A stretch of 64,000 nt of DNA, taken from positions 9,034,321 through 9,098,320 of the forward strand of contig OZ025242.1 of NCBI GenBank assembly GCA_964019155.1, in the 5' to 3' direction. Origin of the DNA: Osedax fenrisi. Taxonomy: Eukaryota; Annelida; Polychaeta; Sabellida; Siboglinidae. The translations under genes and the position numbers were made by a program. The notes beneath the pieces are model-generated. The model did no database searches. It was not told where the DNA came from and worked only from the letters and a program-made list of their open reading frames with translations. Each line of letters opens with the position of its first letter. Positions within the stretch are counted from its first letter, which is position 1. Below, piece after piece: positions 51,760-62,327 of this stretch.

Positions 51760-52780
51760 TATTTAATTCATATCCGGAACCTTGACGTGTTATTTGACCG
51801 CAAACTTTCTCTCGACATCCATAGCTCCCGCATGATTAAAACCACAATTGTTACACTCTTTCCGTTTAACCAGAAAGTCGATGGAATTGGGATTTTTCTC
51901 AATAATCACCTCATTATAAATTCACATTCAGTTAGACTAATTCTCCTTACTACTTTCTCATCTCGCTTTCATAATAAATAAACGGTAGGTTTAATATTCC
52001 ATCACCAAGTTTGTCTTTTGTTTGAAAAGATTCTCTCATGATTTCACTAATTTCACTCATTAAAAACTATCAAGTCCTGCAAAAATGCTTTAAATGAATT
52101 GACATTTTCAGACAATCTAGAAAATATAACTACATAATATTTTTATTTTTTAAAATTTAATAATTAGGAAATTTTAAAATATTCATAATTTTATCTTTTA
52201 TTTTAAAATTAATAATAATTTATGTATTAAACATAATTTTATATTGAATATTTTCTTTTAAATTCTATAAAAATGCAATTATTATAGATATATATATATA
52301 TAACATCTATCTTTATGTTAAATATTGTGTTAATAAATAAATTAAAAAAATTATTACATTTTAAGTAGACCACTATTTTTCCTATTAAATACATGTCCAA
52401 ATCTATTTATAGAACAGAGGTCACCTTAGAACATAGGTCGACCTACCATTAATAGTGCACAACGACCACCACCACAAATACCTAGACTATTTCTCTGAAC
52501 GTATTTCTACATTGCACAATTCCCACATAACACGCTCTCAAGCAAAACAAACATTTTTCAAACTATTCATATAATATATCATCACTCCCTAAACAGCTGT
52601 GTCTGATTCATATCTGCCCCATATATATGTAACTCCCTCCCCTATCAAAGTCATTTAATAACTTCTATATCTGCTTTTAATCGGAGTCACAACCCACGTG
52701 TTGTTCGCAACAATATATTGCACTGATCTGACCACAAGAAGTCCGCAACACCAATGGTAAGTAAGTAAGATTATTGTATT
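51760..52780 (+). pseudogene. CR1-type LINE 3' relic
   Basis: The piece IRNLDVLFDRKLSLDIHSSR (about 51778-51837) matches the xxNLGVxFDxxLSxxxH block of CR1/L2 reverse transcriptases, also seen in the LINE at 3-6 kb. Further on, NSLPYQSHLITSISAFNRSH and NPRVVRNNILH then stop (about 52632-52725) resemble the WNSLPxxxxxxxSxxxFK C-terminus. The sequence ends with a GTAAGTAAGTAAG tail at about 52756-52768. The middle is deleted and AT-rich. Confidence 0.55.
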
Positions 52781-52859
52781 ATATTATATCATATTATACT
52801 ATATTTTATTATATTATATTTTGATATCATTTGTATTATATTTCATCGTATTACAATAT

Positions 52860-52873
52860 ATGGTATTATATTG

Positions 52874-52929
<56 letters not shown>

Positions 52930-52930
52930 C
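52860..52930. repeat. (TA)n tract
   Basis: Long AT dinucleotide run downstream of the Wnt gene 3' end. Confidence 0.9.
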
Positions 52931-53000
52931 CTATAGGATAACATAATTTATTTGAATTCAGTTGATTTGATTGATATTTTATTGATATTTGAGTGACAGT

Positions 53001-53099
53001 TCATTTACATACTGTTTTCCACTCAGTGGTCAAGCAAGTTTTGCACTTCACGAAACAGCACCAATGGAATTTACAGTCACATCTTCTTTTCGTTGTTAT
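53001..53099 (-). CDS. Wnt10: Wnt10-like last exon
   Basis: Acceptor GCTTATTCAG; reads ITTKRRCDCKFHWCCFVKCK, TCLTTEWKTVCK and TGA. It matches the Wnt C-terminus (ERCxCxFxWCCxVxCxxC...Vx CK). Phase 0 with the preceding exon. An AATAAA lies about 20 nt past the stop. Confidence 0.93.
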   Translation of the reverse strand: MTTKRRCDCKFHWCCFVKCKTCLTTEWKTVCK

Positions 53100-53606
53100 C
53101 TGAATAAGCGGATGTCATCGTGAATCATCGTGAATCATCGTGAATCATCGTGAATCATCATGAATCATCGTGAATCATCGTGAATCATCATGAATCATCG
53201 TGAATCATCGTGAATCATCGTAAATCATCATGAATCATGTATTAAATATATATTATCGGTATTAATACCAAAATAATACCTTGTCTATATTAATTAGAAT
53301 TTTAAACAATGTACATTAAGTTTAATCATAATTAAATAATATATAAATAATGTATAAATAGGACACCCACATAATGTATACTTAATTTATACGATGTGTA
53401 TAAACAATATATTATTATTGCATAATATATGTATGTAGAGTGTATACTCACTGTTTACAACGGGGTGTATACAAATATATAGTGTGACATTAGTGGATAT
53501 ATATATATTGCATAATAAATACTGTCTAGGTATATCAATAGTGTATAAAGAATATAGATAAGTTGTATATAGCGTTTATAATAAATATAGATAATGTGTG
53601 AATATA

Positions 53607-53641
<35 letters not shown>

Positions 53642-56319
53642 TATAGTGTATATAGAGGCTGTCATCTATGTATATATAGTGGTCAACTAACCCTGACGGT
53701 ATCGTATCCACGACCACAACAAAGAGAATTACAATTATTAGACGCGTTTCCGGTAATACTGCAGAAACGTCCCCTTGTTCCTGAACTATGATTGTCGTTA
53801 TCATCGTAATGGCCTGTGTGCGAGTGTGTGAGTGTGTGAGTGTGCGATAGTGCGAGTGTGTGAGTATGCGAGTGTGAGAGTGTGCGGGTGTGTGAGTGTG
53901 CGGGTGTGCGGGGGTGAGAGTGTGCGGGTGTGCGAGTGTGCGAGTGTGCGAGTTAGAGAGTGTGCGGGTGTGTGAGTGTGCGGGTGTGCGGGTGTGCGGG
54001 TGTGTGTGCGAGTGTGTGAGTGTGCGAGTGTGCGAGGTGTGCGATATCGAGGTGTGAGTGGGTGCGAAGGTGTCAGTGTGTCAGTGTTATCGTTAGTAAA
54101 AGTTGTATGAAGACCTCATAATGATGTAATAGTAAATAAGATTCATTGAGAGGAAATCATTTTCATTTTCAAGTTATCGAACTAATAATCATAAAAAGTT
54201 GTATTTTATGTCAATAACTGTCGTATTATATAACATTTTTAAAATATATAATTAAATCCAATCTCGTATTCTGGAATAAATATCATTTCAATAATATTTT
54301 AATATTATATTACTATGTTATAGGATTAAAACGTTTCGATTATTCATTATAATTAATGTTGGATGTGGACGATTAACCACAAATACGATGTCCTTGTGGA
54401 CATGGTATTTTGCCGAAATTAAGAACAGTACAGAATGTTTACTACATAATACAACTCTTATATAGTTAATTTAGGGATTGTAAACAAATTATACGTGAAA
54501 TCTCTTCAGAAATGCCAAATAAAGCATATTTAATGACGCTAATAAATTTTTAATTTATTTATATTGAAATATAATAGAAATATACTAAAAATGCCACATA
54601 AAGTATCTTTTACGACTCTAATATAAAAATGTTATTTATTTATTTTATGATACTATTTTATTTTATAATAATCTATTTATAATAACTGTAGATTCTTTAA
54701 CTCGGAAGATTTATATTGCTTTACCTAAATGAATACACATGTATATACACATATAAAACTATAGCTATACTAATAATCTATGTTTATATATATATATAAA
54801 TAATATATATATATAATTATATGTATGATTATAAGCAATAGATAATTTTATGAATATAATTTGTAATAATTGATAATTATATTAAATAATTTCTACACAA
54901 ATATTGGGAAAAAAAAAATTTATTTTCGAAATTAGTTGTATATCGATTATATTATATAATATATTGATCAATAAATTAGCTATATGTATTCATTATACAA
55001 TGCAAACAAAATGGACATATACAATGAATAGATATTTGTGAACATTGCTATGAATAGACGTGTGATTATTAAATAGTTATACTTTAAAGTAGCAATTTTA
55101 TTTAGCAACTCAAACCTTTAATTTAAAATCAACTATTATTTTATGTATTTGATAACTAATTTTATCGTTCCATTATTATTCTCTATTGTAAATATGTCCA
55201 TATTATGTCCATATGATGTCCTCACATATTTCATTCATTATGTCATCATTAATCCCACTTACGTTCCCGTATGGCCCGTATTACCCGACTATCTGCTTCA
55301 GAGGCGCATGTTGCTTCATAAATGATGGTCCTTAATTTTATTTTTAATTTTCAACTATAAATTTAATTTATTAATATTAGATATTTATATATACATTAAA
55401 AATGAAAAAAGAATGTTCTGGAATATTTAATCATTTTTTTTGCAATCAAGCTTTATTTAAATTTGTTTTATTTTTCTACTTTTAATTTCGTTTTAAATAT
55501 TCTATTTTCGTTGATGTATTACAGTAAAAAAGGCGAATATGTTGAATATACTATATATACTATATATATATATTGTATATGTTTTGTATATTTTATATAT
55601 ATACCTGTTTATATATTATTTATTTTCGTGTGTGGTTAGTGAAGGAAATATTTCTACTCTACAATTTAGTCGCATATAATATTAAGTTTATCAATAATAC
55701 TATTATTATGTAATACTTGTATATATTAGTGCAGTTATGTAATACTTATGCAATACGTGGGTACTTACCACAATAGTTTGGAGATCGTTCATAATATACT
55801 AAAGACATAATCCTAGGCTTCCTTCGCTTTTTCTTTCTCTTTATTCTTTTATATTTCTTTAATTTCAGCCACTGTGTGTCATATGTGTATACTGTTAAAT
55901 AATACTATTCAAATAATATTAAAATTCTAATAAAATAATATTTAATATATACAAACAAAGTTAATTAATATATAATATATAAGAATAATATAATAATGAT
56001 AATATAATTGTCAGTGATTGATATATCTATGTAATGTCTATTATATAATATAGTATAATATAGGTATTATATCCAAAACTTAGTTACATATACATGTAGT
56101 ATATCAATAACATATGTATGTATTATATAATTTATTGCAAATATGATTATATAATACATATAGCAGTATTAGTGTATATCATATTCTCTGCAAAATCTTA
56201 AATATACTCTATTTTGTTTTAAATTTGAAAACTACTATTATAATGTCCTACTCTGAAATCTTATTTTACAATTTTAAATACATATAAACTATATGAATTT
56301 AGTGTATGTAAGTTATAAT

Positions 56320-56365
<46 letters not shown>

Positions 56366-56553
56366 GACTGACAATAATATATTAGAGAAGCGTTTATTCT
56401 AAATCACAATACTATACACACACACACAATAATTACAATACTTACTCTTGAGAGATTATTATTATTATTTACAAGACGAAGCTTTCCTTGCGATGAATTC
56501 ATATTATCTACCTGCATTAATGTCATTTATTAATTAATATGTTGAAGCACTCG

Positions 56554-56608
<55 letters not shown>

Positions 56609-57625
56609 TTATATTAAAATATAATGTAATTCGTATTAACAAATGAATAACTAAATGGTGTTATGTAATGTAACTATAACATGTAATGTCAGCCTGTACG
56701 TAAGAACACGTAAGTACACGTGAGTACATTTTTGTTGATATACATAGGTGAATAGGTGAATATACATGTACATTGTACATACATGAATATACATGAATAT
56801 ACATGCAAATATACATGTACATACACGCCTATGAAATTGTTTCTGTCGTAATAGTTTAAATAATTTCATTAAAATACCTACATTTATATTAATTTATTAT
56901 CCGATAGTAGATTAAATATCAATACAAACATGTTATTTTCATACGCACGATATCTACCGAAATTATATATTCAATAGATATTAATTTAATTTTGAATTAC
57001 ACCATTACGATTAGTTAGAGAACAATGCGCGCACGGGAGACAATAGGGATAACAATAGGGAGACAATAGGCAACTATTACGTAACTATCGCTCGCGTAAC
57101 TAGTTAGCCGCGAACTTTAGCGAACTTTTTTAGCCGTCGAATATTTCTTGGCAAGTTTTCTACTAATACTGCGGTAAGACGGCGCCGCCTTCCAGCACGT
57201 CTTCATCTGACAGCTGCCCGATACCCCGTGACACTTGCAACGTTTCTTGAGGTTTGTGCGCACGATCTGTTGGGGCACGCCGCGAGATTTAACGAGATCT
57301 GACGCGAGCTAACGAGATTCAACGATATAACACCGTGTCGATTTAATCGCTGCAGTTTATAAATGTATATATATATATATATATATATATCTGTAAATTT
57401 AAATATTTGGTTTGTTTACTTTATAATCTAAATATCCACTGAAACCAATTAAATACGTGTTGAACATGTGTTGAACACATGATGAACACGTGTAATCTAG
57501 AAACTCTTCATTCGGTTCAAATAATAACATAATACGGATAATTTATGTAAGAAATTATTATAAATTACGAATAAATTCAAGAATTGATAACTAACAATAC
57601 ATCTACCTAGTATTCATACTTATTA

Positions 57626-57687
<62 letters not shown>

Positions 57688-57845
57688 GTGTTTGTATGTG
57701 CATAAGTATGGTTTTTTGCAGTAATGTATTTTAATATAATAAATATGTTTATTGATACTCTAACAATGTTCTGCCAAATATAAACTTGATATACTTTCTT
57801 GTTGATTTAGTTCACTTGCTATACGTTATATTATATTATATAACT

Positions 57846-57881
<36 letters not shown>

Positions 57882-60627
57882 CTAACAGTGTGTTACGAGA
57901 TTACATGAGATTCGTGAGCTAAATAAATATATAATCTATACACTTTATTAAGAATATCCTTGAACTAATATAATAATAATAAGAAACCTAACAACATGTT
58001 CTGCTTAGAATATATGTTCACGTTGAGTGAAGTATAATAAAATGTCGTAGGAGACGTATATTATAGTTATAGTAAACAATATATTGAAATATACATTTAA
58101 AGAAATAAAACCATACGATATATTTACCCTAATAATTATTGTATTATGATATAAGTTCACGTATACATAAATATAACCGATGATACTTCATAAGTATACT
58201 TCAACTATAGTTCATACTATAGTTCATACTATAGTTCATACTATAGTATGTATATAATAATGTATACAGTATGACATAATACGTACATCGGAAGTTATAC
58301 CCGTGCATATTAGCAAGAATCAAACATAGTTGACCTTCAAAGTACCGCGATTATTATTCGCACATAGTAGCGAAAATCGCGTAAACATTCGCGAGTTGCC
58401 GTCAGCTTTACGATACGTACGATCTATAATATCGCCCGTGTAATGTATGACTCAGAGAGGCATACGTCGAACGCTGAGTCACCGTTAGGTATGACTAACC
58501 AGTCGGCCCAGCCTATTGTTGTGGTATTCCATACGAGCTCTCAAGTCGTACGACTTATTGCGAGTGGTCAGAAAACGACGCACGAACTTGTCGGCGTAGA
58601 GGGCGCTGTGGTCGCATCCGCTCCATGTCCAAGTTCCGGTCTGGCGAGGGGTCAAGGCGGGAGGTTAGTGTAGGGGTAACGAGTAAGGGCGCTGGAAAGA
58701 TGGTGTGTATGTAGGGGGGGACCAACCAATACATGTTGTGGTAAAAGTGGGGGGGGGGACAATACATAGGAGGTCCCCCTAGATTTTAAAGTGGGGGGGC
58801 ATATCCCTCCCGTCCCCCACTGTTGTAGCGCCCCTATTATCGAGGAATTAGGCTGGGGTGATTATCGTGTAAATTAACTACCGTCAGGGGTAAAGTATAA
58901 AGAGGTTTACTTATTAATTATTACATTGTGCTGTGATAAATATTATTTATTACAGTAATAATGTGTATATGGTCTTAAATGTGATAATATATTATTTTGT
59001 TGTAGTATTAATTAGTTATTACAATAACGTATATTTATCATGTGACGTTTAGATACGGAAATGCGGCATTTCTAGTGTATCAATCAGTTATTTATCAATT
59101 CGTTTCATACTATTTTATCTGACAATCATATATGTCTGAGATGGTCTATGGTGATCACTATTAGAATGTACTCCAACATATTCATGTGCGTGTTTTAACA
59201 TTTCAATTTCGAAATTTTTGTAAAATTCCTTTTTCACATCGGCCTAAATGACTCTTATTTAATTAATTTATTATTTTATTTTAATTTTTAAATTATAATT
59301 AATAATATATAAGAAAATAGTTTGATAATAAAAATGCAGTTAACAATTAATTAGTTTATATAAATAGTAGCAAACAATTGTTTCTCAAATAATTCATGGA
59401 CCCACCAAAATGTTGGGATCGGGAAATTTATCGATTTACCTCCTTAAGCCGGCCCTACATATAGGTACGTATCTACATAAATAAAATAGTGTAATGACAT
59501 ATATTTTATCGATTATAGTACATATGACTCATATGATATGAGTATAGATTTGTATCCGTAAGTATATTAACTAATGAGAGAAAGAGTGATATAAATAGTT
59601 ACTGTGATTTTGTATATAACTTTACATCATTTATTTTTAAACTTTACTTATAGATAAATATATTTTATTCTATACATTTTAATTATATATAATTCAACTC
59701 ACGAGAATCTAACTTATCAAGAATATGAGTTTGGGGAAGTTCTCGCTAATAACAAATACGTTTACCAACTTCTCTATTATTTCACGCAATAAGTATACAT
59801 GAAATAATAAATAATTGTATTTATTTATTTAATATCCCTACCGATATAAGTTGAGTGACAGGTGTCATCGTAAGTTGCACGATACGCCTACCTGGTGATT
59901 GGAGCTCTTGCTACATCCGCAATTTGTGAGTTTTCCCAGACTGCAAGCCTTGGCCACTTGTATCACCATCCCCGCCGTCAGAATAGCCTGTGCGTATGCA
60001 GTCTCCTTGAAACCTGTCAAATACATCACAACATATTTTTATAATCAGAAATCAGAATAGGTATTATATACCTATTCTATTTAGGTAATGCCTATATTGA
60101 TATATCATACAGTTACATACAAAAATCATCATATGTTTACCTATATTGGCATCTAACAATTAATTTAAATATAAAAACAAATATATGAGTTAATGTAAGT
60201 TTATGTATTTTGGTGAATAATATAAAAGAAAATAACGTAGAATATATAAAATGTGTAAAATCAGTAAAAATCAGTAAAAATATGTAAATATGTATAAAAC
60301 AATAATAATAAAATACTCCTATATAGATATGTTTTTGTATGCGATATGATTATGATTATGCTAATTATATAGGTTATATTGACAATATACTATTATTATA
60401 TAGGTATATAGGTATACTGTATTAACAATTATATATGTATACACGGTATAGTATACTATTCTCGTGTGAGAAATCAAGACTATTATGATACGTAATAATG
60501 GTATACAGAAAAATAAATAAACGAAAACAATAAAATAATTAATAGGAAGTTTTAAATTGACTTTTATGTATTTACAGTTACGTGAGGTTTTTTTGAAAGA
60601 ATGTTCCACGAATTGGGAGCTGAATGT
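53001..60627 (-). CDS. Wnt10: Wnt signalling ligand, Wnt10-like, partial (5' exons missing)
   Basis: Secreted, lipid-modified glycoprotein that binds Frizzled and LRP5/6 receptors. Exons in transcript order: 60582-60627, 59892-60013, 58500-58640, 57126-57266, 56446-56511, possibly 55263-55330, 53692-53813 (or up to 53780), 53001-53099. All but the uncertain one have matching phases and GT...AG introns. Visible family marks are FKETAYAQAI, ACSLGKLTNCGC, WTWSGCDHS, RMEYHNNRLGR, CKCHGVSGSC with the Ser that Porcupine acylates in this family, the CW of KTCWKAAP, SLCCGRGYDT and CDCKFHWCCFVKCKTC, and a final VCK. ACSLGKLxxCGC is typical of Wnt10. A polyadenylation AATAAA lies just below the stop (about 52977-52982). 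The N-terminal half with signal peptide and RWNC block is not seen. Confidence 0.85.
53115..53238. repeat. 10-bp minisatellite in last Wnt intron
   Basis: Twelve exact-length TGAATCATCG units with few substitutions, starting about 15 nt from the acceptor of the last Wnt exon. Because the unit is 10 bp it cannot be coding in one frame. Confidence 0.95.
53239..53691. other. Rest of last Wnt intron
   Basis: AT-rich with (TA)n at 53606-53641 and repeated GTATA/TATAC sequence. The overlapping frames at 53594-53804 are shadows of the Wnt exon and (TA)n. Confidence 0.6.
53692..53813 (-). CDS. Wnt10: Wnt10-like exon, GTRGR to CCGRG blocks
   Basis: Donor GTCAGG|GTTAGT, phase 0 exit. Contains GTRGRFCSITGNASNN, then CNSLCCGRGYDTVR, the Wnt GTxGRxCxxTxxxxxxCxxLCCGRGxxx block. 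NAS and the nearby asparagines include a possible N-glycosylation site. Two acceptors are possible, at 53814 (after CACACAG) or 53781 (after AGTTCAG); both give phase 1. The upstream intron side is the GT/CA minisatellite. Confidence 0.9.
53814..54090. repeat. GTGTGCGAGT-type minisatellite
   Basis: About 275 bp of GTGTGCGA, GTGTGTGA and GTGTGCGG units directly against the acceptor of the Wnt exon ending at 53813. On the transcribed strand it is a C/A-rich tract that takes the place of a normal pyrimidine tract. Confidence 0.95.
54091..56445. other. Wnt intron, AT-rich
   Basis: Apart from the uncertain exon at 55263-55330 I see no coding signal. The plus frame at 55143-55325 is a shadow. (TA)n lies at 56320-56362. 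Confidence 0.5.
55263..55330 (-). CDS. Possible Wnt exon (uncertain)
   Basis: 68 nt between ATTAAG and GAAC|GTAAGT. The only open frame reads TIIYEATCASEADSR, then VIRAIRE plus one nucleotide. The exit phase fits the next Wnt exon and the position is right for the LVYFExSPxxC block. The entry phase does not match the preceding exon, and the sequence agrees only weakly (IIYE, C, E.D). It may be an unrelated exon-like stretch, with the true exon unseen. Confidence 0.3.
56446..56511 (-). CDS. Wnt10: Wnt10-like linker exon
   Basis: 66 nt, acceptor TTAATGCAG, strong donor AGA|GTAAGT. Twenty-two codons: VDNMNSSQGKLRLV, then a run of five Asn and LSR. It sits where Wnt10 has its variable hydrophilic linker before the second cysteine-rich domain. 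Phase 0 at both ends. Confidence 0.7.
56512..57125. other. Wnt intron with TACATG repeats
   Basis: (TA)n at 56560-56601 and repeated ATACATGAATATACATG at 56760-56825. A 72-residue minus frame over it is repeat-driven. A short GGGAGACAATAGGGATAACAATAGGGAGACAATAG repeat is at 57033-57069. Confidence 0.6.
57126..57266 (-). CDS. Wnt10: Wnt10-like exon with acylation motif
   Basis: Acceptor GCCCCAACAG; 47 codons: IVRTNLKKRCKCHGVSGSCQ, MKTCWKAAPSYRSISRKLAK, KYSTAKK. CKCHGVSGSC contains the conserved Ser acylated in Wnts and its disulfide partners. The donor AAA|GTTCGC is weak, but it gives phase 0 and joins well to the next exon, and a stop follows two codons later. Confidence 0.9.
57267..58499. 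other. Wnt intron
   Basis: Next to the exon are ACGAGAT(C/T)(T/C)-like repeats (57290-57325). Then come CACGTGT/ACATGTG-type sequence (57460-57492), (TA)n at 57631-57685 and 57850-57881, and a 13-bp CATACTATAGTT tandem at 58203-58245. No extra exon recognised. Confidence 0.6.
58500..58640 (-). CDS. Wnt10: Wnt10-like exon, WGGCxH to NNxxGR blocks
   Basis: 141 nt, acceptor CCCTCGCCAG, donor CGACTG|GTTAGT, phase 0 at both ends. Reads TGTWTWSGCDHSALYADKFV, RRFLTTRNKSYDLRARMEYH, NNRLGRL. It corresponds to W-x-W-x-G-C-x-(H/D)-x-x-x-(F/Y)-(G/A)-x-x-(F)-x-x-x-F and the MxxHNNxxGR motif of Wnts. Upstream and downstream introns are 1251 and 1233 nt. The two longer competing frames over this interval are shadows. 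Confidence 0.92.
58685..58838. mobile_element. Short G-rich TIR element in Wnt intron (possible)
   Basis: AAGGGCGCT near 58686 is inverted as AGCGCCCCT at 58827-58835. Between them are strong G runs (a run of about ten at 58749-58758, others at 58711 and 58791) and CCTCCCGTCCCCC. It looks like a small non-autonomous element and could fold into G-quadruplex. Confidence 0.4.
58839..59891. other. Wnt intron with possible hAT-like end
   Basis: AT-rich. CTCCTTAAGCCGGCCCTACAT at 59440-59460 (inverse AGGGCCGGCTTAAGGAG) resembles the ends of many hAT-type transposons. A partner end was not found. Confidence 0.4.
59892..60013 (-). CDS. Wnt10: Wnt10-like exon, RETA and ACSLGKL blocks
   Basis: 122 nt, acceptor TATTTGACAG, donor CACCAG|GTAGGC. 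Forty full codons: FKETAYAQAILTAGMVIQVA, KACSLGKLTNCGCSKSSNHQ. It matches the Wnt family (G)xRExAFxxAxxxAGVxHxVxxAC, with ACSLGKLxxCGC specifically like vertebrate WNT10. It enters in phase 1 and exits in phase 0. Confidence 0.9.
60014..60581. other. Wnt intron
   Basis: AT-rich, no exon seen. The 82-residue frame at 60361-60609 overlaps the probable exon at 60582 in the same frame but is otherwise intronic. Confidence 0.5.
60582..60627 (-). CDS. Wnt10: Wnt10-like exon encoding TFSSQF...KKTSR (probable)
   Basis: 46 nt between AAGGTATTTCAG and TCAC|GTAACT. It reads TFSSQFVEHSFKKTS plus one nucleotide. Joined to the next exon it gives ...KKTSRFKETAYAQAI, the spacing expected between the RWNC block and the RETA block. 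Phase 1 at the junction agrees. The short length leaves some doubt. Confidence 0.55.
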
Positions 60628-60686
60628 CTGAAATACCTTCTACTTAGTGAGTCATATGTACGTGGTATACATAATATATATATATA

Positions 60687-60728
<42 letters not shown>

Positions 60729-61057
60729 GCTACTCAGAATTGTATTATATATTAATTTATTTACGATATTATTTATTCTTCTATTAATACTCTTTAATAC
60801 TCGATTATATTTTGAATATATTTAGTATTTTCATATACACACGTGCCCGCTATAGATGTATATATTACGATTTTATTTTATTAGAAATAGTCGAGGTATA
60901 TAGTATATAGTATATTTTATAATTATATTTACTTGATACATCTGATTTTGGATGATATTTATATGTAGAGATGAGTATAATAGTATCATTAGTATAATCG
61001 CGTAAAAATAAGTGCATTGGCTAGGAATAAAGTATTCTTAAGTTAATATTGATTTTC
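60628..61057. other. AT-rich stretch, probable Wnt intron
   Basis: (TA)n at 60677-60722. No exon with the RWNC block recognised. Confidence 0.4.
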
Positions 61058-61940
61058 TAAGTAAAGTAACCTAATACTGACACTTTAACAATAAATGGTC
61101 TTACTTAATTTTATGACTCAATATTTGTATTCAAATATTAATATTTAGATTAATATTATTTTATTATAGATATTATTGTGATTTTAAAATTTTATTTAAT
61201 ATTTGTATTCAATAGATAACGGTGGTGTCCGTATTAGGTATACCGAATTCGGGTATACCCATGTCCTAATACGGACACCTTGTGTTATAATACGGATACC
61301 CTATATAGTATATACCACTAGATACATCAATTACATATTATTGATGAACCAGTCTGGTAAATTACAATTATATTATTTATAATTAATTTTATGAATAATT
61401 TAATATAATTTAATTAGTAATTAATTTATTAATTTTTATTATTTGTATTAATTAAAAATTTGTATTATTTTATTAATTAATAATATAAGTTAATTATCTA
61501 AATAATAACATTGTTAGCTTCATCGATGGTATTAATACTATAACGCACGCGATTTTTATGAAAATCGGAAAATGTAATACCCTGCGCGCTGATTGGTTAT
61601 AGGGTGTCCGTATTAGGGAATTATATGGCCTCTATATATATGCTTATAACTTAATTAATATTTGATAACAAATATAGAAATAATGTATATAATATTTAGA
61701 ATGATTTATATTTTAATAATATATTATTATAGTGTATGAAATATGTTTTCATAATTTTAAAACTTAATAAGAAAATCAGTTTATTGGAAATATCAGCATT
61801 ATTTTGAATAATTAAAATATAAAAAATACTTTTTTAAACTATTTATATGTTTATGAATATTTTATTCAATAACATTTTTTGTTGTAGGCTTTATGGTTTC
61901 TGAGATACCGAGAGTGTCTGCAGTCGGTTACTTTCCCCTA
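61058..61940. mobile_element. TA-flanked TIR element, family A, copy 3
   Basis: Left end AAAGTAACCTAATACTGACAC and right end GTCGGTTACTTTCCCC, about 883 bp. It shares long stretches with 46470-47985 (for example CTTTAACAATAAATGGTCTT, CGCTGATTGGTTATAGGGTG) and lacks the nested TTAA element. Internal GTGTCCGTATTAG echoes are at about 61213-61312 and 61604-61618. Confidence 0.85.
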
Positions 61941-62123
61941 GTCAAATTAGTTTAGCAACAGCTTTACTATTCATGTTTTTATGATCAAGTCTATAGTAAT
62001 AATATACCTAGATATATTTTCAAATATTGTGGCAGTGATAAAATATAATTTATTTCAATAATATGGAAAGTAATCATGTGAGTTTAATTGATACGTTAAT
62101 AGTGTAGTTATCTGTGATTTAAG

Positions 62124-62189
62124 TAATGCGTATACTTAACTACTTATACTTAACTACTTATACTTAACTACTTATACTTAACTACTTAT
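62124..62189. repeat. 15-bp tandem repeat
   Basis: TATACTTAACTACTT repeated about four times. Confidence 0.9.
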
Positions 62190-62295
62190 GGTAAAGTAAG
62201 TAATTTGTAGTCATTCTTTTTTTAATATCTGTTAAAACAATTATTAAATATTGTATTTTATACAGGGTATTCATAATAATATAATAGTATATATA

Positions 62296-62327
<32 letters not shown>

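Noticed and set aside
28580..53240. CRISPR-like or direct-repeat arrays
   Set aside because: Tandem repeats here are microsatellites or minisatellites without unique spacers, in a eukaryotic genome.
53594..53804. Two overlapping 64-65-residue frames
   Set aside because: Shadows of the Wnt GTRGR...CCGRG exon and a (TA)n tract.
58443..58767. 76-residue plus and 70-residue minus frames in the GC-richer patch
   Set aside because: A third frame on the minus strand encodes the Wnt block WTWSGCDHS...NNRLGR with proper splice sites, so these are shadows.
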